Part shown: positions 1-6,399 of the stretch, one piece after another
How the letters are laid out: the number at the start of each line of letters is the position of its first letter
Numbering within the stretch: the stretch's first letter is position 1
DNA from: Clostridia bacterium
GTDB taxonomy: Bacteria > Bacillota_A > Clostridia > Christensenellales > UBA1242
Assembly (NCBI GenBank): GCA_028701635.1
Contig: JAQVQJ010000059.1
Coordinates: 1-7,503 of the forward strand
Reading direction: 5' to 3'
DNA length: 7,503 nucleotides
Program-made: the position numbers and the translations under genes
Notes under the pieces: model-generated
The model's database searches: none
What the model saw: the letters and a program-made list of their open reading frames with translations, nothing else
What the model was told of the DNA's origin: nothing

Positions 1-2
1 AT

Positions 3-239
3 GCGTTTTTACCCTATCAAAAAATATTGAAACAAGATATTGGTGAGCGAAATTTTAAGGCTTATTACAGTGAGCCGTTCAGTTATCTTTATTATAGTGG
101 AGTAGCTAATCTTGTTTATAATACACCATTAGGACCGGCGTCTATTAGTGTAAACTATTATTTGAAAGAGGGGGCGCAGTTTTATTTCTTATTTCACCTT
201 GGTTACATTTTGTTTAATAATAGAGTTGATGATTTTTAA
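3..239 (+). CDS. Patatin-like phospholipase with outer-membrane barrel, C-terminal fragment
   Basis: This is the last 78 codons of a gene that begins before the window. The frame is open from base 3, so the TTG at 27 is an internal Leu and not a start. The visible protein ends with NTPLGPASISVNYY and FLFHLGYILFN. From memory of the family, these resemble the last strands of the Omp85-like barrel that follows the patatin hydrolase domain in many Bacteroidota proteins, comparable to PlpD. Alternating polar and aromatic residues fit outer-membrane beta strands. The patatin GxSxG motif would lie upstream, so the enzyme activity cannot be confirmed here. The gene converges on the minus-strand lipoprotein gene, and the two share the palindromic terminator at 296-335. 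Another Omp85-type barrel protein is the main alternative. Confidence 0.72.
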   Translation, partial: AFLPYQKILKQDIGERNFKAYYSEPFSYLYYSGVANLVYNTPLGPASISVNYYLKEGAQFYFLFHLGYILFNNRVDDF

Positions 240-295
240 AATTAAGTTCGTTTGCGATAAATAATGGATGTAAACAGTTTTTCCAATAATGTAAA

Positions 296-335
296 GACAT
301 AAAAAAAACCGGTAATTACCGGTTTTTTTTATGTC
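296..335. terminator. 40-bp perfect palindrome, bidirectional terminator
   Basis: The core CCGGTAATTACCGG (309-322) is flanked by eight A on the left and eight T on the right, then by GACAT and ATGTC. All 40 bases pair. It reads as an A-tract, GC hairpin and T-tract on either strand, as expected of an intrinsic terminator between convergent genes (barrel gene ending at 239, lipoprotein gene ending at 350). A second copy lies at 7375-7414. Confidence 0.9.
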
Positions 336-349
336 GAATGATCTAAATT

Positions 350-1021
350 CTACCACTCAAGTTTGTCAACGCCTTCGCAATCCCATAATTTGCTAAAAGT
401 TTCTTCAAAGTCTTTTTCCATGTCTTTGCCAGATTCTTCCATAGCTTCTTTCATAGCTTTCATTCCTTCTTCATCTTCATTTCTGTACTTTTCTTCAAGC
501 TCTCTTGATAATTCCTCTAATTCTTTGCCAATGCCATTGATTTTTTCTGCTTCTTTGTCATCAATTTTGTCGTCTGCTACAGCATCTTTAATTGCATTTG
601 CATACTTTTCTGTCATTTTTACCATTTTCTTAGCGTCAGCTTCAGGTCCAGTGATATAAGACTCCTCAAGTTTGTCAACACCTTCGCAATCCCAAAGCTT
701 ACTAAAAGCTTCTTCGTAGGTTTTCTCTAAGTCTTCGCCTGCTTTTTCCATAGTTTCTTCCATCGCTTTTTGTCCTTCGTCATCTTCTTCGTACTTCTTC
801 TCGAGCTCTTCCATTAATTCGCTTAATTCCTTGTTGATGCCATTGATTTTTTCTGCTTCTTTGTCATCAATTTTGTCGTCTGCTACAGCATCTTTAATTG
901 CATTTGCATACTTTTCTGTCATTTTTACCATTTTCTTAGCGTCAGCTTCAGGTCCACTGCTACAAGAAGCAATTACTAAAGCAAAAACCAAAAGACTTAA
1001 AATAATACTGATTCTTTTCAT
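350..1021 (-). CDS. Lipoprotein with two tandem copies of an unrecognised ~100-residue acidic domain
   Basis: A 223-residue protein. Residues 1-19 are a lipoprotein signal peptide (KR, hydrophobic core, lipobox VIAS) with Cys20 as the lipidated residue. The mature part is two tandem domains, about 23-124 and 125-223. Each starts GPEADAKKMVKMTEKYANAI, continues DDKIDDKEAEKI, then a charged Glu/Lys-rich stretch likely to be helical or coiled coil, and ends FSKLWDCEGVDKLE. Each domain carries one Cys (112 and 215), both still present at the mature surface. The first 40 residues of the two domains are identical. I do not recognise the domain. It also occurs singly at 5209-5586, as a relic at 5662-5874 and as a fragment at 7429-7503. 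The gene lies 125 bp downstream of the large gene on the same strand and has its own likely -7 promoter box at 1066-1073. Envelope location is well supported; function is unknown. Confidence 0.9.
   Translation of the reverse strand: MKRISIILSLLVFALVIASCSSGPEADAKKMVKMTEKYANAIKDAVADDKIDDKEAEKINGINKELSELMEELEKKYEEDDEGQKAMEETMEKAGEDLEKTYEEAFSKLWDCEGVDKLEESYITGPEADAKKMVKMTEKYANAIKDAVADDKIDDKEAEKINGIGKELEELSRELEEKYRNEDEEGMKAMKEAMEESGKDMEKDFEETFSKLWDCEGVDKLEW
531..650 (-). repeat. 120-bp internal direct repeat, downstream copy (identical to 837-956)
   Basis: Bases 531-650 are identical to 837-956 at all 120 positions, 306 bp apart and in frame. They encode the first 40 residues of the second domain of the lipoprotein. 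The remaining part of the two domain copies has diverged at both silent and coding positions. Confidence 0.95.
837..956 (-). repeat. 120-bp internal direct repeat, upstream copy
   Basis: Partner of 531-650, encoding the first 40 residues of the first domain, just after the lipidated Cys. Identity stops sharply on both sides. Confidence 0.95.
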
Positions 1022-1065
1022 AACATTGTTTTTTTAAAAATTATGTGTTTAATAAATTAGTTGCA

Positions 1066-1073
1066 CAAAAGTA
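1066..1073 (-). promoter_or_regulatory. Bacteroidota -7 promoter box for the two-domain lipoprotein
   Basis: On the minus strand this reads TACTTTTG, an exact match to the TAnnTTTG consensus of the Bacteroidota housekeeping sigma factor, about 45 bp before the ATG. No clear TTTG sits at the usual upstream distance. If real, the lipoprotein can be transcribed independently of the large gene upstream. Confidence 0.5.
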
Positions 1074-1146
1074 TAAAGAATTATTTACATTTGTTTGAAA
1101 AAAATAAAGTATTATTTCATTGATAATTATCTTTATGTAAATGTAA

Positions 1147-4100
1147 TTATTCTATCCAATAAACTCTATTGTCAATAATTTCTGCCTCTTCAATTAGTGA
1201 TTCTATAGCTTTGTAAGAAATGGTAGCTTCGTGCTTTTTATTAATAATATCTTGTTCATTTGAAAAATCGTTTTTCTTTTGTGGGTTTTTAATATCTGTA
1301 ATTTTTATGATATAAACACCATTATTGCCAATAATAGGTTGAGAAATCTCATTTAATGGCATTGATGTAGCAATTGATGTTAACTGCGGTTCAATCCCCA
1401 AGTCTTTTAATGCAAATGTATTGAAACTTACTTCATCTATCTTGCCTTTAGTTCCATTACATTTAGCAGCGATATTATCAAAATTTGATTCGTTTTCGAT
1501 TTCATTGATAAATACTTTATTTAGAATTTCTGCTTTTTTGTCTTTCACTATATAATTTTTAATTAAGGACTCAACTTCCTCAATCGACTTAGTTCTTTTA
1601 GAATTGTCTTTAAATTTATAGTAATTTTGATTGTAATAGTCCTGAATTTCATAATCGAATAATGTTATATCTTTATCCGGGATATCTTTATATGATAGAA
1701 AAATATATTCGAAACTAACCTTTTTATAATTATTAATATAATCTTTTTCAGCAATTAGAGCAGGAGTATATATGCCGTTTGAGACTAAAGATAAATATTT
1801 ATTAACTAATAGATCATTTTTGATTAATGTTGTGAAATAATCTGTTATGCATCTTATTTCCTTATTATTTTCTATGTTGTTAAAATAGTTTCTAACTAAT
1901 GATTTATCTAAATGACCAGTTTTAGGATTTGAAAAGTTTTGAATTATTATTGTGTGTATATTATCTCCGTATATCATATTGTTGAGTTCAGATGCACAAA
2001 TCTGTATGCCTGTACTATGAATAATAGGGTAAATAATATGTTTGTTTAATAAATCATTCCATGACTGTTTTTGTAATTGTAAAATCGATATAGAATCTGA
2101 AAAATTTGTTGGATTCGATATTTCTAAAAACTTTTTATGGCTTATATATAAGGCAAGGTAATCACTAATTGGAATAGACTTACTGTTTATTATTGCAATA
2201 TTGTTATTTTCAGGTTCACTAGTATTTTCATTAGAATCTCTTTTAATATTTTTAGGTATTAAATTGTTATTAATGTTACTGATTTTAGAAAAATATTTTA
2301 AACGGCAAATATATTTTTCAATAATCCTTTGTTCGTTACTACCATAGTATTCTGTTTCTATTTTCGAGAAAAGTTCATTCGCTCTGTCAAAGTTCCCAAT
2401 ATTTTCGTACACCAAGGCAGTTTTAAATAATAGCATGGGAGATAAATAATTATTCTTAGCTACATTTAATGCATTATTATAATAAGTTAGAGCCATTTCA
2501 ATATTGCCTAACTCAAGATAAGAATCAGCTATTAGACTTAAAGATAAAGGATTAAGAAAAGGGTCTTCGCTCTTAAAACTTTTCAGCATCTTTATTGCAT
2601 TTTCAAATTCCCTTTTATGTATATAGCATACACCAGCATAGTAATAAGCTAAATTTCCAAATGTAGTGTTCTTATAGTCATTTGTAATTTGAAGAAAACC
2701 TTTAAAACTATTATTTCCATTTAACGCTAAATCAAAAGAATCTTTGGCAAAATAAAACTCTGCTCTATAGGTTTCATCGTAATTTACATTTGGTGTTGTA
2801 TTCGATTGAGTTTCATTACTATTGTTTTTTGATTTATCATACATATCCATCTCAATTCCAGATATATCATATTCCGATTTATAATCTAATAGCTGAAGAA
2901 TATCAAACTTACTTAGTTTAGGTTTTTCATTTTGAGGAATTCTAATTGACCGAAACATATCAACATTTTTTGCAAGTACTTTTTTATTGTTTTCGTAACC
3001 GTAAAATAGACATAAGCTTTGATTTTGATAGCCTGATTCATGGTTGTTGTATAAAAATAATAAGTCGCCATTATAATTCCATGCGTGATAATCAGGATAA
3101 ATTTTTGAATCATACAGTTTCTGCTGGTAAGTGCCATCAAAATTCACAATATAGAAAGACCCATAACATAGGTCACCACAATCGGAAAGAACAACCATGA
3201 ATATCTTATTGTTTTTAATATCAAAATTAATCCTATTACTTCTAGATTTCACATTACTAATTTGAACATTCTCATTGCCATAACGATAACATAATTCATA
3301 AGCACCATTTATCTTGCTTGTATAAAATCTATCTTTAGACGCATCATTAACCTTATGTGTGTAATTCCTATAAGGATTTAGAAAGTTAAAATCAAATCCA
3401 CATTCCCCATAATAACATTCTTCCCATTTGTTTTCTTTTTGTTCCCAAAGACAATGAAGTGCTTCACTTTCAATAGATCGTCCTAACCCAAATCTTATGT
3501 AGGCGAAATCGTTATCAATTGAAAATGAATTAAAACTATTATCAAATGTTTGATAATCATTTTTAATTTTATAATCACAGATTTTATTATTAACGCCATT
3601 GGTATTAAAACTATAAACTTCCAAGGTCTTTTCATCCTTTTTCTTTAAATAAGCCATATCTCCTTTGGGGCTTATTGCAAAGGATAGAACATCACCTGAA
3701 GTTGTAAGTTGTGTTGTCTTATAATCAACCTGATTCATTTTATATAGGTTTGAATCGCTTAGGTAAATAATCCAATCGTTTTGAGCATCCAAAATCTTTA
3801 AAAGTTTATTGGAATAATTGATTAAATATTGAGGTTTTGGATTTTGCTGTTGTATTAATCCAATAAATGCATTTATAGAATCTTTACTTAGGGAATCTAA
3901 TAAGTCTAAAAAGAGCAATTCGTTTTTCAAGCCTACTGCGGTGTTTACATAAGTAGAATATTTATATTCAGTCAAGTATTCGTCATAAGCTTGAATTGTG
4001 TTCTTTTCAATTGTTTGTTTAAATGCCAGTTGGTCTCTTTTGGTTACAGCTATTGGAATTTGTGAAGCTCCGGGGTAATTTGCAATGAATTCTTTGTAAG

Positions 4101-4593
4101 CTTCAATTGTGTTTAGCCTCGCTGCTGTATTAAAGGCGTTTTCATTTCTAAGCTCAGTTATTTGCTTTACATAAACACCATTTTTACAATCAATTAAATA
4201 TTTTTCATATAAAGTAATGTCATCGGTAAGTTTAAGATAATTAAATAACTTCTGATCTATGATTGATTTGTATTGCAAAACAGAATCTAATGAATATGAC
4301 TTACTTAGTTTATTTTTACCTTTAGTGTCTAATGCAAAGTATAAATCCCTTGATTTATGAACAAATGCATAAGCTTTAAAAAAATCGTGTGGATTATACT
4401 TTCCGTTGGAATACAGCAATGCATATCCCAACCATAGTTCCGGGTTTAAACTATCTTTTTCTCGAACAAGATTAAACTCTGTTTCAGCATTTTGAAATTC
4501 ACCTGCATCAAGGTACTTATTTGCTTTTTTTATAGATTGAGAATATCCTTGTAAGAAAACAAAAATTAAAGCAATAGTTAAGATTTTTTTCAT
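1147..4593 (-). CDS. Large exported chaperone-like fusion: helical repeats, beta-propeller, YfgM-like TPR, parvulin-less PpiD
   Basis: An 1148-residue protein. Residues 1-19 are a signal peptide ending GYSQ, with no lipobox. Residues 20-62 (KANKYLDAGEFQNAETEFNL) are TPR-like and resemble the start of Bacteroidota TPR-WD40 envelope proteins. Residues 125-260 hold further helical repeats with recurring AY.E(F/Y)L. Residues 270-550 are beta-rich with PD40/WD40-like strands (LSFAISPKGDMAYL) and look like a propeller. Residues 605-768 match, from memory, the Bacteroidota YfgM-type TPR protein (FAKDSFDLALNG, GNLAYYYAGVCYI, SYLELGNIEMALTYYNNAL). Residues 795-1000 match the N-terminal chaperone part of Bacteroidota PpiD (FSNPKTGHLDKSLVRNYF, KYLSLVSNGIY, KVSFEYIFLSYKDIPD). 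Residues 1001-1148 match the PpiD C-terminus (GNNGVYIIKITD, DNRVY). The central parvulin domain is absent, so isomerase activity is not expected. Both parent families normally have an N-terminal membrane anchor, which is also missing. Periplasmic or surface chaperone/scaffold is inferred. Confidence 0.85.
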   Translation of the reverse strand: MKKILTIALIFVFLQGYSQSIKKANKYLDAGEFQNAETEFNLVREKDSLNPELWLGYALLYSNGKYNPHDFFKAYAFVHKSRDLYFALDTKGKNKLSKSYSLDSVLQYKSIIDQKLFNYLKLTDDITLYEKYLIDCKNGVYVKQITELRNENAFNTAARLNTIEAYKEFIANYPGASQIPIAVTKRDQLAFKQTIEKNTIQAYDEYLTEYKYSTYVNTAVGLKNELLFLDLLDSLSKDSINAFIGLIQQQNPKPQYLINYSNKLLKILDAQNDWIIYLSDSNLYKMNQVDYKTTQLTTSGDVLSFAISPKGDMAYLKKKDEKTLEVYSFNTNGVNNKICDYKIKNDYQTFDNSFNSFSIDNDFAYIRFGLGRSIESEALHCLWEQKENKWEECYYGECGFDFNFLNPYRNYTHKVNDASKDRFYTSKINGAYELCYRYGNENVQISNVKSRSNRINFDIKNNKIFMVVLSDCGDLCYGSFYIVNFDGTYQQKLYDSKIYPDYHAWNYNGDLLFLYNNHESGYQNQSLCLFYGYENNKKVLAKNVDMFRSIRIPQNEKPKLSKFDILQLLDYKSEYDISGIEMDMYDKSKNNSNETQSNTTPNVNYDETYRAEFYFAKDSFDLALNGNNSFKGFLQITNDYKNTTFGNLAYYYAGVCYIHKREFENAIKMLKSFKSEDPFLNPLSLSLIADSYLELGNIEMALTYYNNALNVAKNNYLSPMLLFKTALVYENIGNFDRANELFSKIETEYYGSNEQRIIEKYICRLKYFSKISNINNNLIPKNIKRDSNENTSEPENNNIAIINSKSIPISDYLALYISHKKFLEISNPTNFSDSISILQLQKQSWNDLLNKHIIYPIIHSTGIQICASELNNMIYGDNIHTIIIQNFSNPKTGHLDKSLVRNYFNNIENNKEIRCITDYFTTLIKNDLLVNKYLSLVSNGIYTPALIAEKDYINNYKKVSFEYIFLSYKDIPDKDITLFDYEIQDYYNQNYYKFKDNSKRTKSIEEVESLIKNYIVKDKKAEILNKVFINEIENESNFDNIAAKCNGTKGKIDEVSFNTFALKDLGIEPQLTSIATSMPLNEISQPIIGNNGVYIIKITDIKNPQKKNDFSNEQDIINKKHEATISYKAIESLIEEAEIIDNRVYWIE

Positions 4594-4638
4594 GTTTTCT
4601 AATTCCTTAAATCAACAATTACATTTCCACAATAAAAG

Positions 4639-4675
4639 CTAAATACTTGGTAAAAGTTTTTTATCAGGTATTTAG
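4639..4675 (+). repeat. Hairpin 1: 17-bp stem with 3-nt loop
   Basis: Arms 4639-4655 and 4659-4675 pair over 17 positions around the loop GTT. Two pairs (4647/4667 and 4650/4664) are wobble pairs only if the plus strand is transcribed; on the minus strand they would be A-C mismatches. The hairpin lies between the start of the large gene and the IS1380 relic. It may be part of the IS leader or a transcription stop. Confidence 0.6.
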
Positions 4676-4678
4676 TAG

Positions 4679-4737
4679 CATGTTTTTATCACTTATTTTA
4701 ATGGTATCTTAAACAAATAAAATAAGATAAAAACATG
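4679..4737 (+). repeat. Hairpin 2: 20-bp arms ending at the transposase start codon
   Basis: The left arm starts CATGTTTTTATC at 4679. The right arm, 4718-4737, ends GATAAAAACATG. Twenty bases pair, with a two-base bulge (AC, 4691-4692) and a 17-base loop. The right arm ends exactly on the ATG at 4735-4737 that probably began the IS1380 transposase, so folded RNA would hide that start. Such structures are known to protect some IS elements from transcription entering from outside. Confidence 0.6.
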
Positions 4738-5062
4738 ATTATAAAAATAAAAAAAAATATCTGGTTCGGTAAGTTTATTTGCAGGAATTTTATTTGTAAA
4801 TGAGCTTATCACTTAAAAGAGCATTTTAAAATATTCCAGGCAATAAAGTTCTAAGTCCAGAAACAATATTATGTGTCATCAATGAGTTTTAAATAGAAAA
4901 TAAAAAGTACGGTCTTTGACGAGCAAAGTGCACGATTTTAATGTAAATAAGGCTAAATATCAAATCATTAATACTCACAAATCAATGTATAGATGGATCA
5001 AAAAAGTACTAGATGTATTAATTGAAAGTATCCAATTAATTACCTCAAAAATGCAATTATAA
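4735..5062 (+). pseudogene. Decayed IS1380-family transposase, N-terminal part
   Basis: Three pieces of one protein are readable in shifting frames. SGSVSLFAGILFVNELIT (4760-4813, stop after it) matches the conserved start of Bacteroidota IS1380 transposases. PGNKVLSPETILCVINEF (4836-4889, stop after it) matches the segment that reads roughly iPgnkvpSpDTil. LTSKVHDFNVNKA lies in a frame running from 4907 to a stop at 5060-5062 and matches the following FNiN region. The ATG at 4735 is in a different frame from the first piece, with a run of nine A between them. About 45 residues between the first and second pieces appear deleted. The catalytic core and C-terminus are missing, so the element is inactive. 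Family assignment is from remembered motifs. Confidence 0.7.
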
Positions 5063-5208
5063 CAGATTATCACAAAAAAAGCTCTACGAAAAATTAGTAT
5101 ACTTGAATATTTAGTTATATTTTAACTTCAAATATTAAAGTTAACGCAATTTTTTTTCTTAAGTTTTAATTCATTGCGCATTTAAGGTATTATAAAATGA
5201 TATACTTT
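5063..5208. other. AT-rich spacer, no gene seen
   Basis: No coding sequence can be supported. One weak inverted repeat, TTAACTT at 5122-5128 against AAGTTAA at 5138-5144, is followed on the plus strand by a run of T at 5150-5158. It could be an old terminator of the IS relic, but the stem is short and all but AT-only. Confidence 0.4.
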
Positions 5209-5586
5209 TTATTGCCAATATTCTTTTATATCAATTTTATTAAAGCCTTCGCATTTTCTTAATGCGCTAAATGCTTTGTAAAAATCGTCTTCTATTTCAT
5301 CATATTCTTTTTTATTAAGATAATCGTAGTATTCTTTTCGTGCCTCTTCATCATTTTTATATTTTTGATAGATTTCTTTTTCTAAATCAGTGAATTCTTT
5401 AAGTAATGCCTCAATTTTTTTAGCTTCTTTGTTGGAAATATTATTGTCGTCATATGCTTTCTCCATGTTATTAGTAATTTCTTTCGTTATTCTTATCATT
5501 TTTTTTGCGTAAGCTTCTGGTCCACCACAAGATGCTAAAGTAAGAATAAACGCTGTTAAGCTTAATAAAATAGCGATTTTTTTCAT
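5209..5586 (-). CDS. Lipoprotein with one copy of the same acidic domain
   Basis: A 125-residue protein. Residues 1-19 are a signal peptide with lipobox TLAS and lipidated Cys20. The mature part is one copy of the domain found twice in the protein at 350-1021: GPEAYAKKM directly after the Cys, then DDNNISNKEAKKI, KYKNDEEARKEY and FSALRKCEGFNKI. The second Cys, at 112, falls at the same distance from the start as Cys112 of the larger paralog. Sequence between the conserved blocks is well diverged, so this is an older paralog and not a recent copy. No large fusion gene precedes it directly; upstream lies the pseudogene fusion. Function is unknown. A possible but imperfect -7 box (TATATTTA, 5626-5633) is 40 bp before the ATG. 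Confidence 0.85.
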   Translation of the reverse strand: MKKIAILLSLTAFILTLASCGGPEAYAKKMIRITKEITNNMEKAYDDNNISNKEAKKIEALLKEFTDLEKEIYQKYKNDEEARKEYYDYLNKKEYDEIEDDFYKAFSALRKCEGFNKIDIKEYWQ

Positions 5587-5661
5587 AATTGATAAAATTT
5601 AAGTTTATAAAAAAATTAATAAGTGTAAATATAAATCTTTTATTTTATAGCTTTAATAATT

Positions 5662-5874
5662 TTATAGAAATTTTTTTATTCCTCTCATGTGTTTAATAAC
5701 ATTTAATATTTGTTTTATATGTACTGCTCTTTCACAATTCCATAAAGCCATTAATGCTTTGGTTTTTTTACAATTTCTTTGATTCTTTTTCCGAAGTGTA
5801 ACTTTTGAATTCTTTAGTAGCCTCACTATCATTTAAGTATTTTTTGTGCACTTTTGCTCCAAATGCTTCGTTTG
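5662..5874 (-). pseudogene. Relic of a repeat-domain lipoprotein, C-terminal half, frameshifted
   Basis: On the minus strand one frame reads NEAFGAKVHKKYLNDSEATKEF down to a stop near 5770. It matches the KYKNDEEARKEY region of the lipoprotein at 5209. After a one-base shift the next frame reads KALMALWNCERA (from 5760) and ends at a stop at 5662-5664, matching FSALRKCEG and FSKLWDCEG. The signal peptide and N-terminal half of the domain are missing. In their place lies the beginning of the large fusion gene. Confidence 0.8.
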
Positions 5875-6081
5875 TTATTGAATGTAAATGTAAAAACGAT
5901 AAGAAAATGTAAATTCAGCAATATACTGTTCATTTTCCAGTACAAAATTAAATTCTGTTTCAACATTTTGAAATTCCCCTGCATCAAGGTACTTATTTGC
6001 TTTCTTTATAGACTGGCTATAACCTTGTAAGCAAATAAAAAAAACAATAAAAATGATAATATTTGAATAGTTATTTTTTCT
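5875..6081 (-). pseudogene. Relic of a second copy of the large fusion gene, N-terminal ~60 codons
   Basis: The frame reads LQGYSQSIKKANKYLDAGEF, then QNVETEFNFV, almost identical to residues 14-43 of the 1148-residue protein. Bases 5947-6031 align without gaps to 4471-4555, with 9 differences in 85. Similarity fades towards 5885 and the frame stops at 5875-5877. No ATG is in frame. The relic's 5' end overlaps the last codons of the small membrane-protein gene ending at 6071, which suggests loss of its start by deletion. It leads directly into the lipoprotein relic, in the same gene order as the intact pair at 350-4593. Confidence 0.85.
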
Positions 6082-6322
6082 TCAAAGACAGTAATAAAAC
6101 TATGCAACCAATAACGCATACACCAATGCTTCCATAGAGTATTCCATTTTTTAATTCGTAATTACAATCCATATCAGGCATGTTAATTCCACCTGATCCA
6201 AAGGGGTTAGGAACAAATGTTGTTGTTTCATAACAAAAGTCTGCAGTTTGTGTAATTACAATACCAGCAATACCAATAACAATTAGTATTAAGCTAAAAA
6301 TTTGTTTTGAATTCATAGTCAT
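6071..6322 (-). CDS. Small two-helix membrane protein
   Basis: An 83-residue protein I do not recognise. It has two hydrophobic helices, residues 8-24 and 61-79, joined by a polar loop of about 36 residues. The loop has two cysteines (Cys30 and Cys53) that could pair outside the cytoplasm, and Pro/Gly-rich sequence PNPFGSGGINMPD. The C-terminus is KKK. By the positive-inside rule both ends are likely cytoplasmic and the loop periplasmic. Translation could start at the ATG at 6320-6322 or at the next one two codons later; the first is used because it is closest to the leader and nothing separates them. It lies 77 bp downstream of the FISUMP gene on the same strand. Its last codons overlap the pseudogene relic that follows. 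Confidence 0.65.
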   Translation of the reverse strand: MTMNSKQIFSLILIVIGIAGIVITQTADFCYETTTFVPNPFGSGGINMPDMDCNYELKNGILYGSIGVCVIGCIVLLLSLKKK

Positions 6323-6364
6323 TAGATTTTATCTTTATTAATTATTATATTTAGTTGATGATTC

Positions 6365-6373
6365 CAAATAATA
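6365..6373 (-). promoter_or_regulatory. Possible -7 promoter box for the small membrane protein
   Basis: On the minus strand this reads TATTATTTG, which is TAnnTTTG with one extra base. It is followed by ATCAACTAAAT, the same 11 bases that follow the exact box at 7005-7012 upstream of the FISUMP gene. That shared arrangement is the main reason to call it. Confidence 0.3.
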
Positions 6374-6399
6374 AGCCACAATAATGAAACAGTTTAAAA

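Noticed and set aside
27..239. A 70-residue small protein starting at TTG 27
   Set aside because: The frame is open to the window edge and the sequence reads as the end of a barrel protein, so it is a fragment of a larger gene.
531..956. CRISPR-like or satellite repeat
   Set aside because: Only two copies, 306 bp apart and in frame inside a gene: a domain duplication.
363..1037. Plus-strand open frames at 363-659 and 831-1037
   Set aside because: They are antisense to the repeated lipoprotein gene, and their resemblance to each other only mirrors its internal duplication. The minus-strand frame has a signal peptide, a lipobox and conserved paralogs.
1082..1144. ATTTACAT...ATGTAAAT inverted repeat between the large gene and the lipoprotein
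   Set aside because: Eight AT-only pairs with a loop of about 45 bases is within chance expectation in such AT-rich DNA.
2913..3200. Short open frames on both strands inside the large gene
   Set aside because: They have no domain, leader or neighbour support and lie wholly inside the 1148-residue frame.
4639..4737. Terminal inverted repeats of an insertion sequence
   Set aside because: Both inverted repeats are local hairpins on one side of the relic. No matching end was found on the far side.
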